A model generated the notes under the pieces. The model did not search any database, was not told where the DNA came from, and saw only the letters and a list, made by a program, of their open reading frames with translations. A DNA stretch of 64,000 nucleotides, taken from positions 17,198-81,197 of the forward strand of contig JAJZZP010000090.1 in the NCBI GenBank assembly GCA_021797515.1. The letters are read 5' to 3'. The position numbers and the translations under genes were made by a program. This DNA comes from Bacillota bacterium (GTDB lineage: Bacteria; Bacillota; Sulfobacillia; Sulfobacillales; Sulfobacillaceae). This document shows positions 27,268-35,625 of this stretch, piece by piece. Position 1 is the stretch's first letter; every line of letters begins with the position of its first letter.

Positions 27268-28898
27268 AGGACGCGATCCTCATTTTGGGATTTGGTCAAC
27301 GGTAACCGAGTCCCGCGAGCGTCAGGCATCCTATAATCTTCGCGAAGTTGGCGCTTGAGAACCTTGCCTGTCGCATTACGTGGCAATTCCGTTTTCATTG
27401 CCACATAACGCGGCACTTTGAAGTGCGCAAGGCGCGTCTGACAATAGGCGGCAATGTCCGAAGGCTGAAGTTCTCCCGGCGTTTGGCATATAATGCACGC
27501 CATGACTTCTTCCCCCATCACCGGATCAGGCACACCGAACACAGCGGCCTCTGAAATCATGGGATGTTGATGCAAAACTTCTTCAATTTCCCGGGGATAG
27601 ATATTGACGCCACCACGAATAATCATGTCCTGTTTACGGTCTTCAACGTAGAGAAATCCTTCGGCATCCATTCGCCCGACGTCTCCAGTATGAAGCCACC
27701 CTCCCCGGAAAGCCGCTGCTGTAGCCTCGGCATCTCGGTAATATCCCGTCATCTCTGTGGGACTCTGCATGACGATTTCCCCCGTGTTATTAAATCCGAG
27801 TAGCCTGCCGACGTCATCCATGATTCCCACACGCACATAAGGGCCGGGTTGTCCCACCGATCCTGGCTTGCGCTTCGCATCCACTGCGTAGATGCAAGTC
27901 CCGCCTGGCCCAGACTCAGTCAGCCCATATCCTTCAACAAGTTCAACATCAGACCCAAATGCCTCCATAACCCGCAGTTTCAGAGCATGGGGTACGGTCG
28001 AAGCGCCAGTGTAAATCATTCTTAAGGAAGACAGGTCAAACTCTTGGAGATTCGGCAAATTGAGCAACCAGTGAAGCATAGGCACCACAGCAAACAGAAT
28101 CGTCACATGTTTGCGTTCAATCGTATGAGCCACATTCTCTGCCTGAAATCCAGGCAACAGCACACAACTCGCTCCAGCCAACATGTGGGGCATAAGAAAA
28201 AAGTGCATTGACGCAGAATGATACAGCGGTGTCGTCAGCAGAATGCGGTCAGCTGACGTAATACCCATCATGCGCATCCCAATTAGGGCGGTGCTCAGCA
28301 CACTAAAATGTGAATGAATAACACCCTTGGGTTGGCCCGTTGTTCCTGACGTGTAAAAAATGTCACACGCATTATCCGATTGGGTACCCGCGAATGGAGT
28401 TGGCGTGCAATGCTCTGTGAGCAGTTCAGTCCAAGCTCGTGCATCAAAGAACGGCTCCTTCTCCACAGAAATCATAATCGGTTTGCTGATGGTTCCGCTA
28501 TTTGCCAGCGATCGAAGCATTGCTAGATGTTCCGCGTCGGTGATCACCAGCCGCGGAGTGCAATGATTAAACAGGTAGGTAATTTCATCGTCCTTGAGCG
28601 CCGGATTTATTGGCACACTTAAAGCGCCGACAGTTGCTGCAGCAAAATAGCTTAATACAACCTCTTCGCGATTTGGCATGATGATGGCAATACGGTCCCC
28701 GGGTGCAATATCAAGAGACAAAAACCCTAAAGCAACGCTCTCAATGGTCCGGGCAAAGCCCGACCACGTCATTTCACTGTCCTCCGTAATCAGAACGGTC
28801 TCATCCCCAAATTGACTCGCATTCTCTCGAATAATAGCCCCTACGGTTTTGCCTGCTATATCGCTGAGACGATCATAGAGTTTAGGACGCCATACCAT
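27264..28898 (-). CDS. Acyl-CoA ligase
   Basis: 544 residues. P-loop FYTSGTTGQPKG near residue 181, GYGLTESGPGG, HTGDVGRMDAEGFLYVEDRKQD with GGVNIYPREIEE, and NATGKVLK with the catalytic Lys, so it is complete. It is translationally coupled to the PaaG-like gene downstream. The closest look is to medium/long-chain fatty acyl-CoA synthetases. Substrate unknown. Confidence 0.88.
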   Translation of the reverse strand: MVWRPKLYDRLSDIAGKTVGAIIRENASQFGDETVLITEDSEMTWSGFARTIESVALGFLSLDIAPGDRIAIIMPNREEVVLSYFAAATVGALSVPINPALKDDEITYLFNHCTPRLVITDAEHLAMLRSLANSGTISKPIMISVEKEPFFDARAWTELLTEHCTPTPFAGTQSDNACDIFYTSGTTGQPKGVIHSHFSVLSTALIGMRMMGITSADRILLTTPLYHSASMHFFLMPHMLAGASCVLLPGFQAENVAHTIERKHVTILFAVVPMLHWLLNLPNLQEFDLSSLRMIYTGASTVPHALKLRVMEAFGSDVELVEGYGLTESGPGGTCIYAVDAKRKPGSVGQPGPYVRVGIMDDVGRLLGFNNTGEIVMQSPTEMTGYYRDAEATAAAFRGGWLHTGDVGRMDAEGFLYVEDRKQDMIIRGGVNIYPREIEEVLHQHPMISEAAVFGVPDPVMGEEVMACIICQTPGELQPSDIAAYCQTRLAHFKVPRYVAMKTELPRNATGKVLKRQLREDYRMPDARGTRLPLTKSQNEDRVL

Positions 28899-28949
28899 GG
28901 TGAGATAAACACCCCTTTCCCCTTGACAGCGTTTTCTTGGCCCACGGCC

Positions 28950-30554
28950 TTAGCTCAACGTTGGATTATCGTCAGTACGGGAGGGAGTACTAACCGTCCC
29001 ATCTGACAATTGTTGGCGTAAGATGTGCTTTTGCACCTTGCCAGAAATACTGCGGGGCAAATCTTGCACAAAAAACACAGCCTTTGGAATCTTATACGAT
29101 GCTAAATATCCCCGTAAGTTGGCACGAATTTCGTCTTCTGACGTGTTCTGCCCCGGCTTGACAACGCAAAATGCCGCTATCGCTTCACCCCAAACCGGAT
29201 CGGGCATTCCGACGACCACCGCGTCGGCCAAGGTTCCATTGCAATGCAAAATGGCGACCTCTACTTCTGTAGCCGACACATTTTCTCCCCCAGTTTTCAC
29301 CATATCGGTTCGCCTATCCACAAAAAACAGGCATCCCTCCTCGTCCTCGCGAACGTAATCGCCGGTCCACAACCATCCATCTCGCAAGGCTTGAGCCGTT
29401 TGTTCTGGTTGACCAAAATACCCAGAAAAGACGTTGGGGCCACGCACAAGGAGTTCGCCTACGGACCCGGCAGACACCTCCTGCTCACTGGCGGCATCGA
29501 CGACCCGCACCTCGTTAATCCACACTGGCCACCCAATAGAATTTTCTTTCCAGATCGTTTCCGCAGTAGATTCGGTCAGGGTCACGGTAGGACTGGCTTC
29601 CGTTAGTCCATATCCAAAAATTAACTGGTCCAGGCCTAATTTGTAGATGACCTCTAGGCAAAATTCGCGCGTATATTTCGCCGCAGCGGTTAGCACAAGG
29701 CGCAGAGAACTGGCGTCGCCCTGGGGTAATTCGGGCGACGTTAGAAGAAGCTGCAGCGGTGCCATAAGAATGTTCAGCACAGTAGGCCGCTCCCGTTGAA
29801 TGAGAAGCAACGTTTCCTCCACGCTAAAGGTTCGTTCCAATACAATGGGGAGACCCTTGAGAATAAAGGCAGCCGTGAGCATGTGAATACCACCCACGTG
29901 GCAAAGGGGCATCGGTTGCAATAACTTGTCTCTGCGCGTGAGTTCGGCGTGGTAAAGAAAGGTTATGCCATTCCACAAAAAATTTTCCTGCGTTAACAAG
30001 GCGCCCTTTGGACTTCCTGTCGTCCCTGACGTGTAAAGAAGCAGTACAGGATCGCTCGTTTGGGGTAGCATTGTATCCGGTTCGTCCGAAGACTCGCATT
30101 GTAGCAACGCGTCAAAATCCATATTGTCGCCGGTATCGGGAGACCCACCGATAATCACCACGTGTGCATGCCTATCCCGAGCCCGCGTCACGACCTCGCT
30201 AAATTGCGTTTCCAACCCATGGTCCACTAACAAAACTCGCGACTTAGAGAGGCGACATTGTAAATCAATCTCGTCATTCGTTAGACGCCAATTAAGTATG
30301 TTCAAAATACAACTCAGTTTCGCACAAGCAAAATAAGCCTCAAGATACTCATGGCGATTGAAGCTAAGTATGGCCACTACGTCGCCAGAGCGCATACCCA
30401 TTCGCTGGAGAGCACGGCTAAACCGATTAACGCGGCTGTTGAACTCCCGATAAGTCAAACGTACTTCGCCATCAATTAATGCTTCGCGGTTAGGATATCG
30501 CCGAGCAACCCGTTTGAGAATATCGCCCATCGCAAGCGCCGGTGTCATCGTCAT
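28950..30554 (-). CDS. Acyl-CoA ligase, first gene of the long minus-strand series
   Basis: 534 residues. P-loop YTSGTTGSPKG near residue 175, GYGLTEASPTVT, WTGDYVREDEEGCLFFVDRRTD and SISGKVQK with the catalytic Lys. GGGAGG precedes ATG 30554 closely; ATG 30548 is an equally good start. It stands directly behind a TTGACA/TATGTT promoter and a likely TetR operator. The following minus-strand genes down to 13850 are closely spaced and may depend on this promoter, at least in part. Confidence 0.88.
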   Translation of the reverse strand: MTMTPALAMGDILKRVARRYPNREALIDGEVRLTYREFNSRVNRFSRALQRMGMRSGDVVAILSFNRHEYLEAYFACAKLSCILNILNWRLTNDEIDLQCRLSKSRVLLVDHGLETQFSEVVTRARDRHAHVVIIGGSPDTGDNMDFDALLQCESSDEPDTMLPQTSDPVLLLYTSGTTGSPKGALLTQENFLWNGITFLYHAELTRRDKLLQPMPLCHVGGIHMLTAAFILKGLPIVLERTFSVEETLLLIQRERPTVLNILMAPLQLLLTSPELPQGDASSLRLVLTAAAKYTREFCLEVIYKLGLDQLIFGYGLTEASPTVTLTESTAETIWKENSIGWPVWINEVRVVDAASEQEVSAGSVGELLVRGPNVFSGYFGQPEQTAQALRDGWLWTGDYVREDEEGCLFFVDRRTDMVKTGGENVSATEVEVAILHCNGTLADAVVVGMPDPVWGEAIAAFCVVKPGQNTSEDEIRANLRGYLASYKIPKAVFFVQDLPRSISGKVQKHILRQQLSDGTVSTPSRTDDNPTLS

Positions 30555-30617
30555 TACGCCTCCCTAATTCAGGGTTAATAGGAATGCCCTGAGCCGGAAC
30601 TCATCATTTTCGCAATA

Positions 30618-30679
30618 GTTATCAACTATCCGGTTAGTAAGCACATTTTCAACATACACCCGACCCAATCCCTTGTCAA
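30618..30679 (-). promoter_or_regulatory. Promoter and probable TetR operator of the ligase series
   Basis: Minus strand: TTGACA (+ 30674-30679), 17 nt, TATGTT (+ 30651-30656). About 10 nt downstream lies TTACTAACCGGATAGTTGAT (read 30640 to 30621), an imperfect palindrome matching the 13738 site at about 15 of 23 positions. It has the same kind of position, just downstream of the -10, as the 13738 operator. Confidence 0.6.
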
Positions 30680-30902
30680 TAAAAAAACAGACGATCCAAA
30701 CATTTCTTAGTTATCAGTATAGTGTTTGTGGTCTCCCCCGGCCCACGGTGTCTCTCGAGGCTGATCCCGGCAAGACGATGGCTTCGCCACCCGAAATGCA
30801 GCCGCAAGTTAGGCAAGAGTTTTAAAGGAAATTTTTATTGCCCATCGCCAAAAAACGCTTGACAATCCGAAATCGACGAATGACACTTAAGTCGAAATAT
30901 GC

Positions 30903-30925
30903 TTACTTATTAGTTAGTTAGGATT
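30903..30925 (+). promoter_or_regulatory. TTAG-repeat operator upstream of the MFS transporter
   Basis: The 23-nt site contains TTAGTTAGTTAG and matches the 13738 site at 19 of 23 positions. It lies about 38 bp before the MFS start codon. A TTGACA at 30859-30864 lies upstream but I cannot assign a good -10. The remaining part of the 408-bp intergenic region (30555-30962) holds the divergent promoter listed separately and nothing else I can name. Confidence 0.6.
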
Positions 30926-30962
30926 TCTCTCTCAGTTAAGTCCAACAAAGGAGGGTTCAATT

Positions 30963-32339
30963 ATGGATGTGTTTCCCCCAGAGTCATCGACTAAAACGGT
31001 CTCAGACATCAATGGTCGATTAGATAGACTTCCGCGTGGAAGCCTGGGATTTGGTCCGTTCATTGTTTTAGGCCTTGCTTTTTTCTTTGCGTATTATGAC
31101 ATCACGATTATTGGCGTCACGCTCCCGAATTTAATCACTAAATTCCACCTCAACGGGAGTCAAATTGCCATTCCTGTTTCCGCAAATTTGATTGGCTATA
31201 TGGTAGGCTCTTACGTTCTCGGAAGTCTGGCCGATGTTTGGGGACGTCGCCGAAGTCTACAAGTGACACTGCTGGTCCTAGGCTTGGGAGGCATTTTAAC
31301 TGCATTGTCTTGGAATCTTGGCTCTCTTTCGCTATTTCGTTTCATTACCGGCCTCGGAATTGGAGCCGTCATCTCACTCGCGTCGACAATTATGACCGAA
31401 TTATCTCCATCGAAGCTGAGGGGACGTAACGTCCAGTATCAAATGATTTGGGGCGGGATCGGATTAGCGGGCGCTCCGTTCGCCGCAATTCCTCTTTTGC
31501 AATTAGGAAGCTACGGCTGGCGTGTTGCCTTCGGTGTGGCTGCCTTGGCTATTGTTCTGGCGTTTTTTTGCCGAGACCCGTGGTTGCCTGAGTCGCCTCG
31601 ATGGCTCGTGCTTCATGGTCAACCAGAAGAAGCGGCACGCATTTTAACGGCAATGGAGAACCGGATTACTCACCGTCTTAACGGACCATTGCCGGAAGTC
31701 CCTGTCGTCCCGCCCGAAACGTCATCCTCCACATTTCCAACAGCGGCTCTGTTTCGCTCGCCCTATTTGGGGCGGACTCTGTTCGTGTTCTTTTGGTGGG
31801 GTATTGCGTACGTGATGTTATACGGATATCTTGCTTATGAACCCTACCTGCTTGGAAAAATGGGGCTTTCGCCAGCCCATGGACTGCTATACACGGCACT
31901 CGGGGATACCGGAATTCCCATCGGCGCTGCCCTGGTCTTACTTGTGGTGGAAAGAGTGCAAAGACGCGCCATCATTATGACTCTTTGGGCTTTATATGTC
32001 ATTTCCTTCATCATTTTGGCAACAAGTTTCAATGGTTTTACGGTGTTTCTTGGTGCATTTTTAGTTTCTTTATCCATTTTAGCCAATGGCGTTTCCTACA
32101 CTTATACCACGGAAATTTTTCCTACACGAGCCCGCGCTTCGGCTATCTCCATTGGGGATGGTTTAGGGCATATCGGAGGAGTCATTGCCCCGTTTGTGGT
32201 ACTCACCGTGCTAGCCATGTCAGGTGCCCGAGGCGTCTTTTGGATCTTTGCTATCCTAAGCTTGGTAGATTTTCTAATGATGGCCATTTTAGGTTTACGG
32301 CATACAACCGGTGAACACCTTACGAAATTGGCGAGCTAG
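30963..32339 (+). CDS. MFS transporter, probable uptake of the locus substrate
   Basis: 458-residue inner-membrane protein with about 12 hydrophobic segments. The MFS motif after helix 2 is LADVWGRRRS, PESPRW follows helix 6 and a long central loop runs to about residue 265. The look is that of the sugar/organic-acid:H+ symporter branch. AAAGGAGGG precedes the ATG. It is controlled by a TTAG-repeat site shared with the catabolic operons, so import of an acid degraded by them is the simplest inference; export is not excluded. Confidence 0.82.
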   Translation: MDVFPPESSTKTVSDINGRLDRLPRGSLGFGPFIVLGLAFFFAYYDITIIGVTLPNLITKFHLNGSQIAIPVSANLIGYMVGSYVLGSLADVWGRRRSLQVTLLVLGLGGILTALSWNLGSLSLFRFITGLGIGAVISLASTIMTELSPSKLRGRNVQYQMIWGGIGLAGAPFAAIPLLQLGSYGWRVAFGVAALAIVLAFFCRDPWLPESPRWLVLHGQPEEAARILTAMENRITHRLNGPLPEVPVVPPETSSSTFPTAALFRSPYLGRTLFVFFWWGIAYVMLYGYLAYEPYLLGKMGLSPAHGLLYTALGDTGIPIGAALVLLVVERVQRRAIIMTLWALYVISFIILATSFNGFTVFLGAFLVSLSILANGVSYTYTTEIFPTRARASAISIGDGLGHIGGVIAPFVVLTVLAMSGARGVFWIFAILSLVDFLMMAILGLRHTTGEHLTKLAS

Positions 32340-32418
32340 TACAACACCCTGGTCATTGGACCTGCCCCCCCTCGGCGGAGAGCGTGTCAACCGTATCGGT
32401 TAAGGCTAAACAAATTGC

Positions 32419-32434
32419 CTTACTATATGGTAAG
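32419..32434 (+). promoter_or_regulatory. Inverted repeat upstream of tetR, possible autoregulatory site
   Basis: CTTAC-TATATG-GTAAG is a near-perfect palindrome (14 of 16 positions symmetric) about 70 bp before the TetR start. It shares the half-site CTTACTA with the minus-strand reading of the 30618 site, but not the TTAGTTAG core. Confidence 0.4.
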
Positions 32435-32506
32435 ATAGTGCCTAATTGTGACTACTCGTGGGTTCATTTTTTCACCGCCACGAAGAAGTCGAGAGGAGAG
32501 GTCTGA

Positions 32507-33151
32507 TTGAAACGGAAATCTGGCTCTGACAGCTCTTTATGGGAAGGTGGACGTCCTGAACGCAGGAAAGAGATTATGGCCAAAGCTATTCAGCTAATTC
32601 AAGAAAAGGGATTTCGAGAGATGACTTTGGACCAATTAGCTGACGAACTGGACTTTACCAAAGCCGCATTTTACTATTACCTTTCGAGTAAAAAAGATTT
32701 ATTGTATTTGATTCATGACAATTCCATGACGACCCTAATATCGACGATGGTGGAAATCGTGCAGCAGAACATCGACCCTAGGGAAAAGCTGGCCCAGTGC
32801 ATCCGAGCCTACGTGGTGATGATTGCTGAAAACCTAGCGGGCTTCCAAATTTACTTTATGGAAAAACGCGAGCTGCGCCCTTCAGATCAAGAAACCCTGA
32901 CGGCACGAGAACGAGAGTTTGTCGACGCTCTAGAGAATGTGTATCGGGAAGGAGTCGACCACGGTCTCTTTGTCAATCATAACGCTTCGGTTGTAGTCCA
33001 TTCGATATTGGGCATGTGTGCATGGATGACCCGTTGGTATCATGACGCGGGGACATGCACGCCGACCGAAGTTGCCGATATCCTCATCCAGATCATATTT
33101 GACGGACTCATTCCACGTGACGTTTCCGGTACCAACAATTCTGTGACCTAA
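32507..33151 (+). CDS. TetR/AcrR family regulator of the acyl-CoA locus
   Basis: 214 residues starting with TTG, chosen because GAGGAGAGG lies 5-8 nt upstream. The helix-turn-helix is at about residues 40-68 (MTLDQLADELDF followed by FYYYLSSKKDLL), then an all-helical ligand domain. Relatives such as FadR of Bacillus and KstR2 sense acyl-CoA esters and repress degradation operons. It is followed by the Ltp2-like/DUF35/MaoC genes and is the only regulator in the catabolic locus, so I assign it to the TTAG-repeat operators. The effector is unknown. Confidence 0.8.
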   Translation: MKRKSGSDSSLWEGGRPERRKEIMAKAIQLIQEKGFREMTLDQLADELDFTKAAFYYYLSSKKDLLYLIHDNSMTTLISTMVEIVQQNIDPREKLAQCIRAYVVMIAENLAGFQIYFMEKRELRPSDQETLTAREREFVDALENVYREGVDHGLFVNHNASVVVHSILGMCAWMTRWYHDAGTCTPTEVADILIQIIFDGLIPRDVSGTNNSVT

Positions 33152-33237
33152 AGACATGGTCTTCTGACAAATAGAAGAATCACGGCAATGCAGCCCGCAA
33201 GTTATAGTACCACGATCTCTTGAAAAGAGTGGATATA

Positions 33238-34377
33238 GTGGACCCATCCTTTAGCAATCGTTATTGTATCGCAGGTATTGGCCATACCAGGTATGGCGCT
33301 TTGCCAGATACGTCTGTAGAAAATTTGCACGTTCAGGCTATCCAACAGGCTGTCGCTGACGCAGGGCTAACCAAGTATGATATTGATGGGGTTCTTTGTC
33401 TCGCACCGGTATCTAACTTTCAGATTGGCTACGCGGTCAAATTATCTGGGCTGCTCGGCATTACGCCCCGAATTTTAGGTGCTCTGGACCAAGAAGGCGC
33501 GAGCATAATCACTCTCATCGGTTATGCGATGATGGCAATCGATGCTAAGCAATGTTCTGTGGCCGTTATTAGTTATGCGGATAATCCACGTTCAGGATCC
33601 CGGGCTATTTATGGGGCCCCGCGTGGTACTGACGGAATCTTTGGGTGGTTTGGCACACCAGCGGCCTACGCAATGATTGCCCGAGCACACATGGAAGAAT
33701 ACGGCACGCGGGCGGAGCAATTGGGGTCAGTTGTAGTCGCTTGCCGCAAGCATGCTCAGCTCACGGAACACGCCGAACGTCATCGCGAATTTTCTATGGA
33801 GCAGTACCTTTCGCAACCCATGCTAGTGGACCCATTTCGCCCCGCAGACTGTGCGCTGGTCTCCGATGGCGGTGCGGCGCTCATTGTCACGTCACTAGCT
33901 CATTGTCAATCGCTCGGCATACGTGACCCCATTCGAATATTGGGCATCGGTCAGGGTCACCAGCCCCAAGATCTGTCCCATCGACAGAAGTTGACGACAA
34001 GCGGCGCGGTCGCGTCGGGTCGGCAAGCCTTTGCCATGGCAGGTCTTGGCACCAGCGACATTGATGTAGCAGAGCTCTACGATTGCTTCTCGATCACCGT
34101 TCCCATCACCTTAGAGGATTACGGATTTTGTGACAAGGGCGAAGGCGGGCCTTTTGTGGAGAATGGCCGCATCGAAATAGGCGGCACGTTACCCGTGAAC
34201 ACCGCTGGTGGACTGCTGGCTGAAACCGGTTTGCCCGGTCCGCAACTCGTAATCGAGGCGGTTCGCCAAATGCGCGGGAACTGCGGGGAGCGACAAATTA
34301 TGGATGCCAAGGTAGCGTTAGTGTCCAATCAAGGGGGCATTATGCAAACTCATTCCACCTTAATTCTGGGACGGTGA
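33238..34377 (+). CDS. Thiolase-like lipid-transfer protein (Ltp2/SCP2-thiolase family)
   Basis: About 379 residues. DVAELYDCFSITVPITLEDYGFCDKGEGG is shortened here to its core AELYDCFSI, typical of SCP2-type thiolase-like proteins. No Cys stands at the nucleophile site (GALDQEGAS) and the NTHGG His is Ala (NTAGG). GTG 33238 is preferred because AAAGAG lies 8 nt before it; TTG 33220 in frame lacks a site. Its stop overlaps the DUF35 start (GTGA). With DUF35 and MaoC behind it the trio copies the retro-aldolase plus hydratase layout of sterol side-chain breakdown. Confidence 0.8.
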   Translation: MDPSFSNRYCIAGIGHTRYGALPDTSVENLHVQAIQQAVADAGLTKYDIDGVLCLAPVSNFQIGYAVKLSGLLGITPRILGALDQEGASIITLIGYAMMAIDAKQCSVAVISYADNPRSGSRAIYGAPRGTDGIFGWFGTPAAYAMIARAHMEEYGTRAEQLGSVVVACRKHAQLTEHAERHREFSMEQYLSQPMLVDPFRPADCALVSDGGAALIVTSLAHCQSLGIRDPIRILGIGQGHQPQDLSHRQKLTTSGAVASGRQAFAMAGLGTSDIDVAELYDCFSITVPITLEDYGFCDKGEGGPFVENGRIEIGGTLPVNTAGGLLAETGLPGPQLVIEAVRQMRGNCGERQIMDAKVALVSNQGGIMQTHSTLILGR

Positions 34378-34859
34378 TAGACATGGCGATTCATGACCCT
34401 CACGGCATTATTGTCGGCAACATCGAGGCGTTGTATCACCCCACGCCCGAAACCCTTCCTTTTTGGGAAGGGTGCTCCCACGGGCAGCTATGGTTACCCC
34501 AATGCTGCGAATGCCGGACCGTCCTGCATCCTTTTGATTCTACCTGTTCCGTATGCCTTGGGCCCACGCGCAAATGGATTCAGGCGAGCGGTGATGGGAG
34601 GATGATAACTTGGGTTATTTATCGAAGGTTGTACAACCCTGCCTTCACACTCCCCTATGTGGTCGCCCTCATTGCTTTGTCCGAAGGACCCCACATAATT
34701 AGCAATCTCGTTGACTGCAGTGAAGCAACAATAAAGGCCGGGATGCCTGTCAGGATCGTTTTTGACCAATTGACGGACCGGATAGTATTGCCGCGATTCC
34801 GTCCCCACTCAATACTTTTGGAGGCTGATACTTATGATCACTCTCGACAAATACTATGA
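34374..34859 (+). CDS. DUF35 zinc-ribbon/OB-fold protein
   Basis: 161 residues from a GTG that overlaps the previous stop codon (ATG 34383 is the alternative). The zinc ribbon CECRTVLHPFDSTCSVC lies near residues 45-61, then an OB-fold with WVIYRRLYNPAFTLPYVVALI. It should be the acyl-CoA-binding partner of the thiolase-like protein encoded just upstream. The 3' end overlaps the MaoC gene by 26 nt, which implies coupled synthesis of all three proteins. Confidence 0.83.
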   Translation: MIDMAIHDPHGIIVGNIEALYHPTPETLPFWEGCSHGQLWLPQCCECRTVLHPFDSTCSVCLGPTRKWIQASGDGRMITWVIYRRLYNPAFTLPYVVALIALSEGPHIISNLVDCSEATIKAGMPVRIVFDQLTDRIVLPRFRPHSILLEADTYDHSRQIL

Positions 34860-35292
34860 TGAAATCGTAGTAGGCCAGTGTTGGACTTCTCAAGGCCGCA
34901 CGGTCACCGAAACAGATGTGGTAGCATTTGCGGCACTCACCGGAGATTGGTATCCATTACATACCGACGCTACTTATGCAGCAGCTACCCAATTTGGCCA
35001 ACGCATTGCGCACGGATTACTGGTGCTGGGAATTGCTTCAGGGCTGTTACGAATTGATCCGGGAACATTGGTGGCCTTCTATGGTATGGATCGTGTACGC
35101 TTTCTTCATCCTACCTTTATCGGTGACACACTTCACGTGGAAATGACCGTCGTCGCCTTAAAGGATCGCGGGAGCGAGGACGGCCTAGTCACGTTCGAAC
35201 AGAGAGTCACGAATCAAAATCAGACTACGGTCGCGCTCTCCACCTTGAAAGTTGTACTAGCAAAAGCTCCCGGAAGTCGCTCAAACACGTGA
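34834..35292 (+). CDS. MaoC-like enoyl-CoA hydratase
   Basis: 152-residue hot-dog protein adding water to a 2-enoyl-CoA. The hydratase-2 motif is present as LTGDWYPLHTD (Asp and His catalytic; the usual Asn is Tyr) at about residues 32-42, followed by RIAHGLL. GGAGG lies 9 nt before the ATG, inside the DUF35 gene. In the Ltp2/DUF35 context the hydratase forms the tertiary 3-hydroxyacyl-CoA which the lyase then splits; this is known for the sterol pathway and inferred here. Confidence 0.85.
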   Translation: MITLDKYYDEIVVGQCWTSQGRTVTETDVVAFAALTGDWYPLHTDATYAAATQFGQRIAHGLLVLGIASGLLRIDPGTLVAFYGMDRVRFLHPTFIGDTLHVEMTVVALKDRGSEDGLVTFEQRVTNQNQTTVALSTLKVVLAKAPGSRSNT

Positions 35293-35322
35293 ATAACTTC
35301 TAACCTTGAGATCGTTTTCTGA

Positions 35323-35517
35323 AATCGGAATGACAAGAGTGTTGAAAGCCGTGTCATATGGGTTGGCACTCAGGATGAAACCGGTATACCCAACGTAACC
35401 CTTATTCCGCACGTCCCAACTGTCGTGATTCCTGAAGGGGGTCGGCATTTTGCGCCCATTTCGTCTCGCCGATATTCGTTAACCGAAGGCCCGCAAGTTG
35501 TTATACAGGTTTATTGA
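35323..35517 (+). other. 65-codon open fragment, probable gene relic
   Basis: An open stretch with protein-like composition (VIWVGTQDETGIPNVTLIP) ends at a TGA at 35515. It has no start codon with a ribosome site. It looks like the 3' part of a lost gene; family not recognised. Confidence 0.25.
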
Positions 35518-35625
35518 GTCAGTGGTGACAACGGATTCCCCATTCAATGCGATGCCTTAGGAGCCCTAGAATTTTAACCCACGATTTAACATTTTCTGAT
35601 CTGGATAAACGGGCAACACTCGGAT

